Assembly: GCA_003670925.1 (NCBI GenBank)
Contig: QWQG01000165.1
Span: forward strand, 1-64,000
DNA length: 64,000 nucleotides
From: Planctomycetota bacterium
GTDB lineage: Bacteria > Planctomycetota > Planctomycetia > Planctomycetales > Planctomycetaceae
Reading direction: 5' to 3'
Under the pieces are notes generated by a model. It saw only the letters and a program-made list of their open reading frames with translations. It was not told the origin of the DNA and did not search any database. Below, piece by piece: positions 28,548-38,821 of this stretch (within the stretch, counting starts at the first letter, position 1; every line of letters begins with the position of its first letter). A program made the position numbers and the translations under genes.

Positions 28548-30674
28548 GTGAATAAAGTTACAGTTGAGATTGAATTTGCAGGTCGGAAGTATGCATTGAC
28601 TACTGGTGAACTGGCAAAACAGTGCAGCGGTGCAGTGATGATACAGCATGGTGACACCAGCGTGTTCGTCGCCTCTCAAACAGGTCCCTCCCGTCCAGGG
28701 ACGGATTTCTTTCCCCTGACCGTCGATTACCGCGAACGTCTGGCTGCTGCCGGAAAATTTGCGGGTGGGTATCTGAAACGTGAAGGTCGTCCGACCACAC
28801 GCGAAGTACTGACCAGTCGCTTAACCGACCGTCCCATTCGTCCTTTGTTCCCAAAGGGATTTCGTGACGAAGTTCAGATTATGTGTAACGTCATGTCCTG
28901 TGACGGGGTTAATGATCCGGACGTGTTGAACATCACGGCCGCTAGCGCCGCCCTGATGATTTCGGGGATGCCCTTCAAGGGCCCGATCGCTGCTGTGCGG
29001 GTTGGTATGATTGACGATCAGTTGATCTTAATGCCGACCCGAGAGCAAATGGAAACAAGCAAGCTTGATCTAATCGTGGCGGGTTCAAAGAACGCGGTCC
29101 TGATGATCGAAGGTTTCGGCAACCAGATTCCTGAAAAGGAAATGGGCGATGCCATTATGTTTGCCCATAAAAATATTCAAACTCTGTGCGCTTTGCAGTT
29201 AGATCTGGTCAAACAGTCGGGCGTCGCTCCGACCGTGTTCCCGGAACCTGCCGTCAATCCCTTCTTCGCGAAGCTAAAGACGGAGGCATACAAACAATTG
29301 CAGGACGCGAAGTTAACAAAGATTAAGCAGGAGCGGGCCGAAAAGGTTCGTGAATTGAAGAAGGCGCTGATTGCAAAGTATTTCCCGGACGATGCAGTGA
29401 CCACTGCCGATGGCCTGACGAAGGCTCAGTTTGGTGAAGCGTTCCATGATGTTGAAGAACGCGTGGTCCGCGATATGATCATGGGTGGCAAGCGGATCGA
29501 CGGACGTGTTCCGACGGATCTGCGAGCTGTCAGCAGCAGTGTTTCAGTTCTGCCACGCGTCCACGGTTCTGCCGTGTTCACACGTGGTGAGACTCAGTCC
29601 ATGGCCACCTTGGTTCTGGGGACCACACGTGATCAGCAGAAATTTGACGGCCTGTTTGGCGAAGACGCGCAGCGTTTCATGCTGCACTACTATTTCCCTC
29701 CGTTTTCCGTTGGTGAATGTAAGCCACTTCGAGGGCCAGGACGTCGCGAAATCGGACATGGATGTCTGGCCGAACGATCGGTCTTGCCCGTCATTCCGCC
29801 GTCGGACAAATTCCCTTATACGATCAGGATTCTCTCAGATATTCTGGAATCCAACGGCAGCAGTTCAATGGCGTCTGTGTGTAGCGCCACCTTGGCTCTC
29901 ATGGACGCCGGTGTCCCGATTCTGCAGCCCGTAGCTGGGATCAGCATCGGTTTGGTCGAAGAAGGTAGTCGTTTTACCTTGCTGACGGATATCATGGGCG
30001 ACGAAGACCACTTCGGCGACATGGACTTCAAAGTTGCCGGCACTGGTCGTGGTGTCACGGGAATTCAGCTGGATCTTAAGAACGAAGGCATCAGCGAAGA
30101 AATTATTCGCGGCACACTTGAGCAGGCATTGAAAGCACGGAAGGAATTGTTGCGGGAAATGCTAACCGCCATCAGGCGTCCACGCGGTGAAGTGTCAGAA
30201 CATGCCCCGAAGCTTGTTCAGACATCCATCAATCCGGAAAAGATCGGTCTCTTGATCGGTCCAGGCGGAAAGACTATTCGTGCTATTCAAGAAGAGTCTG
30301 GAGCTCAGATTGACATTGCCGAAGACGGCACCGTCACAATTTCTGCAGTGAACGCCCAGTGCGCCGATATGGCACTGGCCCGCGTAGAAGCTCTGTGTGA
30401 GGAAATCCAGCCGGGACGCATTTATTTGGGTAAGGTCACTTCAATCAAGGACTTCGGTGCCTTCATTGAGATCGCTCCGGGCAAAGACGGACTGTGTCAC
30501 ATCTCCGAACTGTCGGATGGTTTTGTAAAGAACGTCTCGGACGTCTGCAAAATCGGTGACACGTTTGAAGTAAAGGTCATTGCAGTCGATGACCAGAACC
30601 GCGTGAAGCTGTCCCGGAAAGCTGTCCTGTTGGCATCTAAGCAGGATGCACCAGCAGACGACGACGAGGAATAA
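28548..30674 (+). CDS. pnp: Polyribonucleotide nucleotidyltransferase (PNPase); start codon uncertain (GTG 28548 or TTG 28479)
   Basis: Two RNase PH domains, KH ('IGLLIGPGGKTIRAIQEESGAQIDI') and S1 ('GRIYLGKVTSIKDFGAFIEIAPGKDGLCHISEL'). Confidence 0.97.
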   Translation: MNKVTVEIEFAGRKYALTTGELAKQCSGAVMIQHGDTSVFVASQTGPSRPGTDFFPLTVDYRERLAAAGKFAGGYLKREGRPTTREVLTSRLTDRPIRPLFPKGFRDEVQIMCNVMSCDGVNDPDVLNITAASAALMISGMPFKGPIAAVRVGMIDDQLILMPTREQMETSKLDLIVAGSKNAVLMIEGFGNQIPEKEMGDAIMFAHKNIQTLCALQLDLVKQSGVAPTVFPEPAVNPFFAKLKTEAYKQLQDAKLTKIKQERAEKVRELKKALIAKYFPDDAVTTADGLTKAQFGEAFHDVEERVVRDMIMGGKRIDGRVPTDLRAVSSSVSVLPRVHGSAVFTRGETQSMATLVLGTTRDQQKFDGLFGEDAQRFMLHYYFPPFSVGECKPLRGPGRREIGHGCLAERSVLPVIPPSDKFPYTIRILSDILESNGSSSMASVCSATLALMDAGVPILQPVAGISIGLVEEGSRFTLLTDIMGDEDHFGDMDFKVAGTGRGVTGIQLDLKNEGISEEIIRGTLEQALKARKELLREMLTAIRRPRGEVSEHAPKLVQTSINPEKIGLLIGPGGKTIRAIQEESGAQIDIAEDGTVTISAVNAQCADMALARVEALCEEIQPGRIYLGKVTSIKDFGAFIEIAPGKDGLCHISELSDGFVKNVSDVCKIGDTFEVKVIAVDDQNRVKLSRKAVLLASKQDAPADDDEE

Positions 30675-30687
30675 ACTAAGGACTTCG

Positions 30688-30717
30688 CAGGACGGGTTTT
30701 CGGACCCGTCCTGTTTT
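30688..30717 (+). terminator. Intrinsic terminator after pnp
   Basis: CAGGACGGG-TTTTCGGA-CCCGTCCTG followed by TTTT. Confidence 0.88.
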
Positions 30718-30879
30718 CATCCTCTGGGAGTGCGGCGGCTCGATGACGCTTTGGAATTCCGGGGGCAGCCATTTTGTCGATGAACACCTGAAATAAAGTT
30801 GCTTCGGGACAATGCAAAGCTCCGTCGAGCAGGAGCACTCCCGAAATGCAGCGTCATGCGTTCAACAACGCGCAAACTT

Positions 30880-31475
30880 CGATGCGAAGTCTAGGTTGCA
30901 GCACACTGGTCGCTTCGTCGCAAATCTGGCCCCCCATGTTCGACGTAGTTGTTGTGCTTGCCGCACGAGTACCGTGACCCGATCTTCCTGCGGATCGACA
31001 ATCCCGTATTCAGCGATGCCTGCTCGAGCATAATCGCGAGACTAACTTCATAGTCGCGAGTTCGCGCTTCCGTGCTGTGGCTCACAATCTCCAGTGCTAG
31101 GCCGATGAGCGTTGGGTAATCAACATCCGGCCCCGGAGCATTTTCCGGCGTAATAGAGACAAGGTCAGGTACCCCGCATCGTGCCTGGGAATAGTCTGGT
31201 TGGCAGCGGTGCAAACAAAGTCACAGAACCAGTCGGAGCTAGCGCTTCAAACAGACCAAGGTAAGCGTCCGAGGACCAGCCTTCCAGTACTACAGGCGAA
31301 CATCGGCGGTAACTGTGCTGACACGGATTTCGCATCCTGCTAGAATTCTTCCGGCCATCCGGGATTAGTGACTTTAATTTTAGGTCAGACAGACATCTCA
31401 GGGGTGTATCCAAGAATTTCGAGCGTCGTTTTGATTGACAGCCATGTGTGTGATCATGAGCGAAACTGTTCAATC
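30880..31475 (-). pseudogene. Frameshifted Uma2/DUF820-family nuclease relic
   Basis: 'PDLVSITPENAPGPDVDYPTLIGLALEIVSHSTEARTRDYEVSLAIMLEQAS' continues in another frame as 'EYGIVDPQEDRVTVLVR'; an upstream fragment lies in a third frame. Confidence 0.55.
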
Positions 31476-31516
31476 AGGACTGTGCCAACAAGCATAAAGG
31501 GCAGGCGGAACCGTTC

Positions 31517-32398
31517 ATGAAAGACCCAAGAGTACGATTAAGAAACCCTCTGATTGCGGCCGTGCTGGCGTTTGCGATCCCCGGGGCTGGACATTGGTAC
31601 CAAGGACGACGATTTAAAGCGACGATCTACTCCGTCTGCATCCTCACGATTTTCGTGTGGGGCATGATTTTGGGCGGTGGCCAGCCGGTCTATAGTCAAC
31701 TGATCTATCGCACTGAAGGCCAAGCTCCGACGGCTCAACTTCAGGCTTCCCTGCCGCGCATGAAGTTTTCTTTCGGTTATGCCGCGCAGGTGCTAGTCGG
31801 CGCACCAGCATGGCCTGCGATCATCCAAGAAATGCGGATTCGAAACAGCGACGCCGATATTAAATGGATCGATGGGCCGATCAAAAGCGACTTTCAAGGT
31901 CTTCTGTCACGCGGTTTTGGGAACCCCATGTCAGAAATGATCACCGGGACGATTGAACTGAATCCTGCCAACCCACAAGGCAGTGATGTCGTCACGGGGA
32001 CGCTACATGGTGTATTCGCGGATGGATCTACACGAGATTATGTATTGGCGGGTGACATTAACCTTGGGCGTAAAGTCTTTGGATCACCACGTCGTGAAGT
32101 TCGTTGTGATGTACTGACAATGGACGATGATGGCCGTGAAGTTTGGTTGAAGCTGGAAGGGAGTATCTCCCGAAGTGCTGTCGATTGGTTTCAAGCACCC
32201 CGTGATACGCTTGAACTGGATCGATTGAATGGTGAGTTGAGTCAGAATTTTGATATCGGGTCCGTTTTCACTTGGATCGCCGGTCTACTTAATCTCTTGG
32301 CGATCTGGGATGCCGCTGAAGGTCCAGCGTACGGCTACGGTGACGAAGAAGAAATTCCTGATGACGATGAACCCGCTCCAGAGAAAAAAACGGGCTGA
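31517..32398 (+). CDS. Conserved membrane protein (DUF6677-like)
   Basis: N-terminal 'PLIAAVLAFAIPGAGHWYQGRRFKATIYSVCILTIFVWGMILGG' and C-terminal TM 'TWIAGLLNLLAIWDAAEGPAYG'. Confidence 0.78.
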   Translation: MKDPRVRLRNPLIAAVLAFAIPGAGHWYQGRRFKATIYSVCILTIFVWGMILGGGQPVYSQLIYRTEGQAPTAQLQASLPRMKFSFGYAAQVLVGAPAWPAIIQEMRIRNSDADIKWIDGPIKSDFQGLLSRGFGNPMSEMITGTIELNPANPQGSDVVTGTLHGVFADGSTRDYVLAGDINLGRKVFGSPRREVRCDVLTMDDDGREVWLKLEGSISRSAVDWFQAPRDTLELDRLNGELSQNFDIGSVFTWIAGLLNLLAIWDAAEGPAYGYGDEEEIPDDDEPAPEKKTG

Positions 32399-32529
32399 CC
32401 CAATGTCTTGCGGTTTCGATGGTTGTGGTTGGACCACGCTCCACGTCAGCAATGGGACGCGGTCGTCGAATGCGAAAGTCGCAGCGCTGAACTCAGATTC
32501 CACTTGACGCAAATTTTCGGATCAAATGT

Positions 32530-32703
32530 ATGCAACTCGCCGCCCTTTATGCCATTCCACTGACCGTTGGCATCTCACTTGTTTACTCTGCCAGTCGCTT
32601 CGAATTGCCTGAGAAAATCTTGCGATCTGCTGTGCTGATGTTTGCCAAAACTATCGCCGCGCTTGTCGCGTTGTACTTAATTTTGTTGTATTTATCCCGA
32701 TAA
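32530..32703 (+). CDS. Small two-TM membrane protein (57 aa), not in ORF track
   Basis: MQLAALYAIPLTVGISLVYSASRFELPEKILRSAVLMFAKTIAALVALYLILLYLSR*; fills the gap between the DUF6677-like and GlmU-like genes. Confidence 0.6.
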   Translation: MQLAALYAIPLTVGISLVYSASRFELPEKILRSAVLMFAKTIAALVALYLILLYLSR

Positions 32704-32745
32704 CGCCTGTTACGCTGATGCAGAAACACGGATTGAATGTAGATC

Positions 32746-34020
32746 ATGCGGATCCTGCTGTTTGAAGACGCACGTGCTGAAGACCTGACACCCATTGCAT
32801 TGGTGCGACCAGTATTTGAACTGGTCTGTGGTCGTGATTCGCTGCGCCGGCGGTTGCAACGTTGGTTTCCGGAAGCGGACTTTGGCGTCTGGGTCAGACC
32901 TTGGCTGGTGGATGCCTATGCTGAAGAACAGCCTACAATTACGGTCAATAATCTCAACTGGATTCGCAGCGGTAAAGTTCTCGTGGTGAATGGCCGCTGG
33001 TTGCCGGAACGACGACTGACAGATCTGGATTTTGTGACACACCAAACTGGTTTTGTCGATGGCCATCCGGCATGGATGCTGATCCCCGGCGAAGAACTTG
33101 GCGAACTCATGCAGGGTGATCCCGCGACAGCATTGGGGCAGTATGCCAATAGTCAGCGGGGACTTCCGACAAGCGGATGTTGGATTCAATATCCATGGGA
33201 TCTCGTCTCCCAAAATGCGGCACAGTTAATTCGCGATTTTACTGACGAAGGAGTTTCCGATTTTCCAAAGTTGGAGCATGTTCAAGTCCTCGGCGATCCA
33301 ACGGATGTCTACATTTCTCGGCGGGCAGAAATCGATCCGTATGTTGTGATCGATGCTCGTAGTGGACCAGTGTCGATTGATCGCGATGCGAAGATTCAAT
33401 CCTTCACGCGGATCGAAGGCCCGTGTCATATCGGTCGTGGTTCACAACTATTTCGCGCTCTGGTCCGTAAGGGAACAACGATTGGTGAACACTGTCGAGT
33501 CGGCGGTGAAATTGAGGCATCGGTCATGCATAGTTACGTCAACAAGTACCACGAAGGTTTTGTTGGACACAGCTATATTTGTCCGTGGGTAAACATCGGA
33601 GCCATGTCGTGCACTTCGGATCTGAAAAACGACTACACGACAGTAAAGGTACCGCTCCGCGGTCAGATGATTGATTCTGGTTTAAGCAAAGTCGGATCTT
33701 TTATCGGTGATCATGCCAAGACTGCAATGGACAGTATGTTCAATTCCGGTTCATCCATTGGCATCTGCACAATGGTGATCCCCGGAGGACGACTATTGCC
33801 GCGAAATATTCCGTCGTTTAGCAGCGTGATGTTGGGTCAACTGTCGGACAACTGGACCCTCGATGCGGCAATTGAGACTGCTCGGTCGATGATGAACCGC
33901 CGCAATCAGACCTTAACAATAACAGCCGAACGCTTATTACGAATCGTGCATCAACGCACTGAACAAGAACGCCAGAACGTTCTGCAATATGCGATGAACC
34001 ACAAAGTGTTCCATGAATAG
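32746..34020 (+). CDS. GlmU-like putative sugar nucleotidyltransferase with left-handed beta-helix
   Basis: 'MRILLFEDARAEDLTPIALVRPVFELVCGRDSLRRRL' N-terminus; hexapeptide-repeat region 'GPVSIDRDAKIQSFTRIEGPCHIGRGSQLFRALVRKGTTIGEHCRVGGEIEASVMHSYVNKYHEGFVGHSYICPWVNIGA'. Confidence 0.88.
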   Translation: MRILLFEDARAEDLTPIALVRPVFELVCGRDSLRRRLQRWFPEADFGVWVRPWLVDAYAEEQPTITVNNLNWIRSGKVLVVNGRWLPERRLTDLDFVTHQTGFVDGHPAWMLIPGEELGELMQGDPATALGQYANSQRGLPTSGCWIQYPWDLVSQNAAQLIRDFTDEGVSDFPKLEHVQVLGDPTDVYISRRAEIDPYVVIDARSGPVSIDRDAKIQSFTRIEGPCHIGRGSQLFRALVRKGTTIGEHCRVGGEIEASVMHSYVNKYHEGFVGHSYICPWVNIGAMSCTSDLKNDYTTVKVPLRGQMIDSGLSKVGSFIGDHAKTAMDSMFNSGSSIGICTMVIPGGRLLPRNIPSFSSVMLGQLSDNWTLDAAIETARSMMNRRNQTLTITAERLLRIVHQRTEQERQNVLQYAMNHKVFHE

Positions 34021-34065
34021 TTCAGGGGCGGCGTCAGTCCGCAGTCCAATACGGCGGGAGCTGGA

Positions 34066-35058
34066 TCAGAAACTGCGAGTGTCGGGCGGGGCGACAGGCG
34101 CGGCATCTTTGCGGAAAACCATGTCAGTCGGTCGACCGCAGTGAGGACATGGGATTCGAAAATGGCTGGTCACTTTGGTGACTGCCCGCAGGTCTGGATT
34201 TGCTAGGCACAAGTTTCCCAAGGCATCAAAGCCGACTGCCTGAGTTCCCTCAGGCACACTGGCAAAGGTTTTGAAATCCTGTGGGCGAACTTGATCACGA
34301 CACACGAAAGTCAGCTGCGAATTTCCAGCCGCCCGGCCTACCAAGCCCAGCATGTTACCATCCGGCTGGAGCATCAATCGCGATGAACCTAGTGGAGCAA
34401 ATCCAGATGGAGTGATTTCACCGTTTCCGGCAATGTGAACCATTTCACCAGATACCAGTAAAGCTTCTGTTTGACCGCCAGCGTTTAGCACAAGATCGGA
34501 AACGGGCTGATAGATACGAGTAAGTTCCGTGACGCTGCCATTCGTCGTGATGACTACGATGCGATTTGCATCCTTTGACGCAACAATAAACTGCCCAATT
34601 GTGTCTCGCACAAATGATGTCGCGGCAAATGTCAGTTCGTGCAGCACGATGCTTTGCCCAATCGGGTTAACCATCTGAATCTGAGACTCGCGCGGATCAG
34701 AAGTCAGCACATACAGATTATCATCAGCATCGAGTTGAATGCGTTGGATGTGGCTGAGGTCTGAAATTGGCAAGCTCACTTCGCCATTGTCCCCCAAACG
34801 GAACACGCATTTCGCGCTCTTGTCGGCTACAAAAATGTGGCCGTTTTTTCCAATCCGCAGATCGACAGGTTCGATCACCTTCACCGGCAGGCGTTCAATC
34901 ACAGGCCGTGATGGCACAATGATCGGAGCGTGATCGTGTTTTTCAATGGCCCCCAAAGACGGAAGTTCGTCCGAGACGACAGACGTACTGCCAGCGAAGA
35001 TCGCCCCCCCAAAAAAAGTCGATGCGATGATTCTGGAAATCGTAAATGCTTTTTGCAT
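34066..35058 (-). CDS. Secreted NHL/beta-propeller-like hypothetical protein
   Basis: Signal peptide after the internal Met; repeats such as 'PVDLRIGKNGHIFVADKSAKCVFRLGDNGEV' and 'IQRIQLDADDNLYVLTSDPRESQIQMVNPIG'. Confidence 0.75.
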   Translation of the reverse strand: MQKAFTISRIIASTFFGGAIFAGSTSVVSDELPSLGAIEKHDHAPIIVPSRPVIERLPVKVIEPVDLRIGKNGHIFVADKSAKCVFRLGDNGEVSLPISDLSHIQRIQLDADDNLYVLTSDPRESQIQMVNPIGQSIVLHELTFAATSFVRDTIGQFIVASKDANRIVVITTNGSVTELTRIYQPVSDLVLNAGGQTEALLVSGEMVHIAGNGEITPSGFAPLGSSRLMLQPDGNMLGLVGRAAGNSQLTFVCRDQVRPQDFKTFASVPEGTQAVGFDALGNLCLANPDLRAVTKVTSHFRIPCPHCGRPTDMVFRKDAAPVAPPDTRSF

Positions 35059-35400
35059 TTTGCAAAGTTCCCCAAATCGTGGCCTAGCCGCGGAGATTCG
35101 ATCAACAACGCCAGAGAGTGCTCTCCGAATTATCGGCATACATTTTGACGCCGTCAATCATTTGATCCAGAAAATCTTTGCTAGGTGGCAAGCCGATGGC
35201 TTTTTCCGCCTCTGCCACACACAGAAGGACCTCTATCGCGATCGCCCGTCGGAAAATCTCAGAGTTCTGCTCAGTACAGGACCGTTCGCACCACAGAGCG
35301 CCGGCACCCTCCTAGAGTTGCAGCGAGGCCTTGCGTTTGCTCCGATGCACGCAACTCGAGTATCCTGTGGTATCCATTTTTCTACTTTAGGAAATATCAA

Positions 35401-36849
35401 ATGCCCAATCTAGAACTTCGATCTGCTTGCTTTTTGTGGCTCATGGTATTTGTTGCGGCTGTTTTGCAAACGGCTGTTTTGCATGCGGGTGAAGATGTCG
35501 CGTGGTTTCGTCGCGATCACGGGGTTGCGCCGGAAGGAGTGCTGCTGCCAACGGAGTTCGGTGAGGGGGAAGAGCGATTGTGGCGCGTCGAATTGTCGCC
35601 TGGAATTTCCACGCCGTGCCTCTGCGGCGATTCCATCTTCGTTACGACGTATGTGGCGGAGTCCAAAGAACTGGCGACTGTCGCCTTAGATCGTACGACC
35701 GGGAAGATTCGCTGGAAAAAAATTGTACCCACGCAGACTCTGGAAGCTTTTCATGACGTCGGAAGTCCGGCCTCAGCAACACCAGCTTGCAATGGGACGC
35801 AGGTATTTTCGTTCTTCGGAAGCTATGGATTGCTCTGCTACGATGTCAACGGACAGCTGCTGTGGGAAAGGCCGATGGGGCCGTTTCAGGACGAATTCGG
35901 TGCGTCCAGTTCCCCGGTGCTGGTTGGCAACAAAGTAATTTTGAATGAAGACCATGATCGCGACAGTTTTCTGATGGCTTTGGATCAACAGACAGGAGAA
36001 GTCGTCTGGAAAACCGCTCGTGAAGAGGCGACTCGGAGCTATGCCACTCCGGTAGTGTTCGAAAATCACGGACGCACGGAAATTCTGGTGGCAGGGTCAC
36101 GACAATTAGCCGCCTATGATCCGCACGATGGGAAAAAGCTCTGGTGGTTCGATGGCCTGTCGCGCATCGTTGACAGCACGCCGATGGTTGTGGACGGCGA
36201 CATCTATTTTGCCACATGGACGCCGGGTGGCGATTCGGACGACCGCATCCGCATGGAGCCTTTTCCCATGGCGTTGACGAGTTTTGACAAGAACAACGAC
36301 GGCGAAATTGGAAAGGACGAGCTTCCTCCAGGCAATCCAATTCTTGAACGATTCTTCCGCATTGATCTCAGCCAGAATCAGGGACTGGATCAACGGGAAT
36401 GGGAAAAGCACGCCCTTGTGTTTGAGCGTGCGCAGAACATCGCCGCTGCGATTCGACCTGGGAGTCACGGTCCGCTGCCTGCAGAAAACGTCAAATGGAA
36501 TTACCGCCGCAGTCTTCCGACGGTTCCCAGTTCCGTGGTCTATGACGGCGTGCTGTACATGATCAAAGACGGCGGCATTATTACGAGCCTTGATGCATCT
36601 AGCGGCGAGGCATTGAAACAGGCGCGCGCAATCGGTGGAGGCAGTTATTATGCATCCATCGTGGCTGGTGACGGAAAAATTTACCTGATCAACGATGGCG
36701 GCGTGGTCAGTATTTTGAAAGCCGGACGAGACTGGAGCATCCTTGGCAGCTACGATTTCAAAGAACGCATCCTTGCCACACCCGTCATCGCAGACGGGAT
36801 GATGTTGATTCGCACGGATAATGCGTTGTATGCGTTTCGGACGAGATGA
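35401..36849 (+). CDS. Secreted PQQ-like beta-propeller protein with embedded EF-hand pair
   Basis: 'LDRTTGKIRWKKIVPTQ', 'LLCYDVNGQLLWERPMG', 'LDQQTGEVVWKTARE' blades; 'DKNNDGEIGKDEL' and 'DLSQNQGLDQREW' EF-hand loops. Confidence 0.88.
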   Translation: MPNLELRSACFLWLMVFVAAVLQTAVLHAGEDVAWFRRDHGVAPEGVLLPTEFGEGEERLWRVELSPGISTPCLCGDSIFVTTYVAESKELATVALDRTTGKIRWKKIVPTQTLEAFHDVGSPASATPACNGTQVFSFFGSYGLLCYDVNGQLLWERPMGPFQDEFGASSSPVLVGNKVILNEDHDRDSFLMALDQQTGEVVWKTAREEATRSYATPVVFENHGRTEILVAGSRQLAAYDPHDGKKLWWFDGLSRIVDSTPMVVDGDIYFATWTPGGDSDDRIRMEPFPMALTSFDKNNDGEIGKDELPPGNPILERFFRIDLSQNQGLDQREWEKHALVFERAQNIAAAIRPGSHGPLPAENVKWNYRRSLPTVPSSVVYDGVLYMIKDGGIITSLDASSGEALKQARAIGGGSYYASIVAGDGKIYLINDGGVVSILKAGRDWSILGSYDFKERILATPVIADGMMLIRTDNALYAFRTR

Positions 36850-37053
36850 ACTAGGTGAACCGGTTGCATCCCATCCCTCTTCAATCATCGGTATCCATCA
36901 GGAGCTCCGGATCTAATCCTTGATCTGTAGCATGACAAAATAAAGCCGCATAAGTCACGCTAAATATGTCGCGGAATTGTGGAGACGCAACGGGTGCCCG
37001 TGCGACCTCGCAAAGGATCTTCTCGACGAAACGCGGCAGCAACATGGCTGAAT

Positions 37054-38145
37054 TCACCGCTGCGGATCGACGGCTAGGACAGCCCACGAGATGGGGCCAG
37101 ATTCAATGGTGCTGATGCGTGACAGTTCACCGATGCCAGTGATTCGGTAGCCCGTCACTCGACCGCTGGCTTCGCCCGCCGCGTAAAGATGGCGACCGTC
37201 GCGGGTGATTGTGAAGGAGCGGGGATTGGCTTCTGTGGGAGTCACAGAGATCAGCGTCAATTGGCCAGATGTCGGGTCGATGGCGAAGCCCGCGATGCTG
37301 TCGTGCCCGCGATTGGCGACGTACAAAAATTTGCCGTCGGCAGTCATGAGACAATCTGACGTTGAATTTTGATTGGCGTCGAATTCTTCCGGCAGCGACG
37401 ACACCGATTGCTGCAGAGTCAAGTGCTTCGTGATTTTGTCGTGTGTGTACATCGATGCTCCATCCTCAACGCTGCTGCCCGCTTCATTGCTGCAGTACAC
37501 CCAGCGATCTGAAGGGTGCAGGACAATGTGTCGAGGCTGCTGGCCAAGTCTTGCTGCAACGAACGGTGGATCGAGCGGCGTTAAATGACCGGACTGAGCG
37601 TCAAATCGAAACTGATCAATGCGATTCGCACCTGTATGTGACACATAGACCGCCTGATTCGCCAAGTCGATGGCGACTCCATGCGCTTTGTCAGCGGTTG
37701 CCACGGACTGGACGGGCACATCCGACAATCGTCCGTCACGTGCAACGCTGTGAACCGTGACTTTGTCACTCTCGTAGTAGGCCGTCAGCAGGAAATTCCC
37801 CCGGCGGTCAATCACCAGAAAAGCTGGATCGTCACCCGCATTGACAACGTTGATCAGGCTCAACTGTCCATTCGAGGGCTCGATGCGAAACGCCGCAAGC
37901 TGCCCGGAACTCCTCAGTGAAACCCATAAAATTCGCCCGTCACTCGACGAGGCCATAAACGCAGGCTCGGCTGGACAGGCCGTCACATGGCGACGCTCAA
38001 GTTCACCAGAATCCATGTTTCTGTGAAACGTCACGATCTGCCGCTGCTGCAGCAGACTCACGAACACAAACGATTCCCCCCAAGCCGTCAGCCCACTCGC
38101 AAAAAAGAGCGCCAAAGCAGCACTCAGAATAGAGATCGCTCTCAC
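37054..38145 (-). CDS. Secreted lactonase-family seven-bladed beta-propeller protein (6-phosphogluconolactonase-like)
   Basis: 'FLLTAYYESDKVTVHSV', 'RHIVLHPSDRWVYCSNEAGSSV', 'GKFLYVANRGHDSIAGFAIDPTSGQLTLISVTPTEANPRSFTITRDGRHLYAAGEASGRVTGYRI'. Confidence 0.92.
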   Translation of the reverse strand: MRAISILSAALALFFASGLTAWGESFVFVSLLQQRQIVTFHRNMDSGELERRHVTACPAEPAFMASSSDGRILWVSLRSSGQLAAFRIEPSNGQLSLINVVNAGDDPAFLVIDRRGNFLLTAYYESDKVTVHSVARDGRLSDVPVQSVATADKAHGVAIDLANQAVYVSHTGANRIDQFRFDAQSGHLTPLDPPFVAARLGQQPRHIVLHPSDRWVYCSNEAGSSVEDGASMYTHDKITKHLTLQQSVSSLPEEFDANQNSTSDCLMTADGKFLYVANRGHDSIAGFAIDPTSGQLTLISVTPTEANPRSFTITRDGRHLYAAGEASGRVTGYRITGIGELSRISTIESGPISWAVLAVDPQR

Positions 38146-38277
38146 TAAAAGGTTCCTAGCAGTCGGAGTGAAAATGGAGTGTGCTCAGAAAATTGGCAAT
38201 GACTCCACTGTTCCCGAAATTCAGTGTGTGCGTAAAATTCAGCATCGGCTAGCGGTGCTTGCCTCCGCTAACTCCGG

Positions 38278-38598
38278 TCACCCAATCCCGAAGAAAGGAG
38301 TGGCTTTAGGGCTCTCGTGAACAGTCCGATTCCAGTGTTCTATAAATGATTCACCATGTTCATCTTGAAGACTCTGACGCTGGTTGTTGACCGCTTGCAG
38401 GATTTCTGGCCACCAGACAGTATTCAGATACTCAGTTCGCCGCGACTGTTCTTCAATTGAAATGCCAGTTTGATGTGGATCCATTTCGGGGTGTTCGAAT
38501 TCCATCTCCTGCCAGTGATCATTATGGACGGGCACATTTCCATTCCTGTCATGAGGGAACAGATCACCAAGTTGGCCGAATAAAGACTTGTGGATCAT
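38278..38598 (-). CDS. Hypothetical protein (106 aa, acidic/His-rich)
   Basis: ATG preceded by AGGAGAT; no recognised family. Confidence 0.6.
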   Translation of the reverse strand: MIHKSLFGQLGDLFPHDRNGNVPVHNDHWQEMEFEHPEMDPHQTGISIEEQSRRTEYLNTVWWPEILQAVNNQRQSLQDEHGESFIEHWNRTVHESPKATPFFGIG

Positions 38599-38821
38599 GA
38601 TCAAATCTCCTGTGTCGTCTAAAGCATCAGTACGTTCTGCGGCAGTGTATCAGCGATTTCAGCAACGCTCAAACCACCATTAGCGCACTCCGCAAGGGCA
38701 CACAGAGCACAGCATGCACAATTTCTGAAGACAGTGCTGGATTGAGGGAGCCGGTCTGAATGCAGTGCGCACCACGTAAATCCATTGGTGGGCATAGGTC
38801 TTGTGTTTGCTCGTGATGGCC

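Noticed and set aside
36106-36888. 260-aa ORF on the minus strand opposite the PQQ/EF-hand gene
   Set aside because: Fully antisense to a well-supported gene; no recognisable domain. Same reasoning applies to 41633-42388, 45701-46381, 7440-7961 and 60148-60798.
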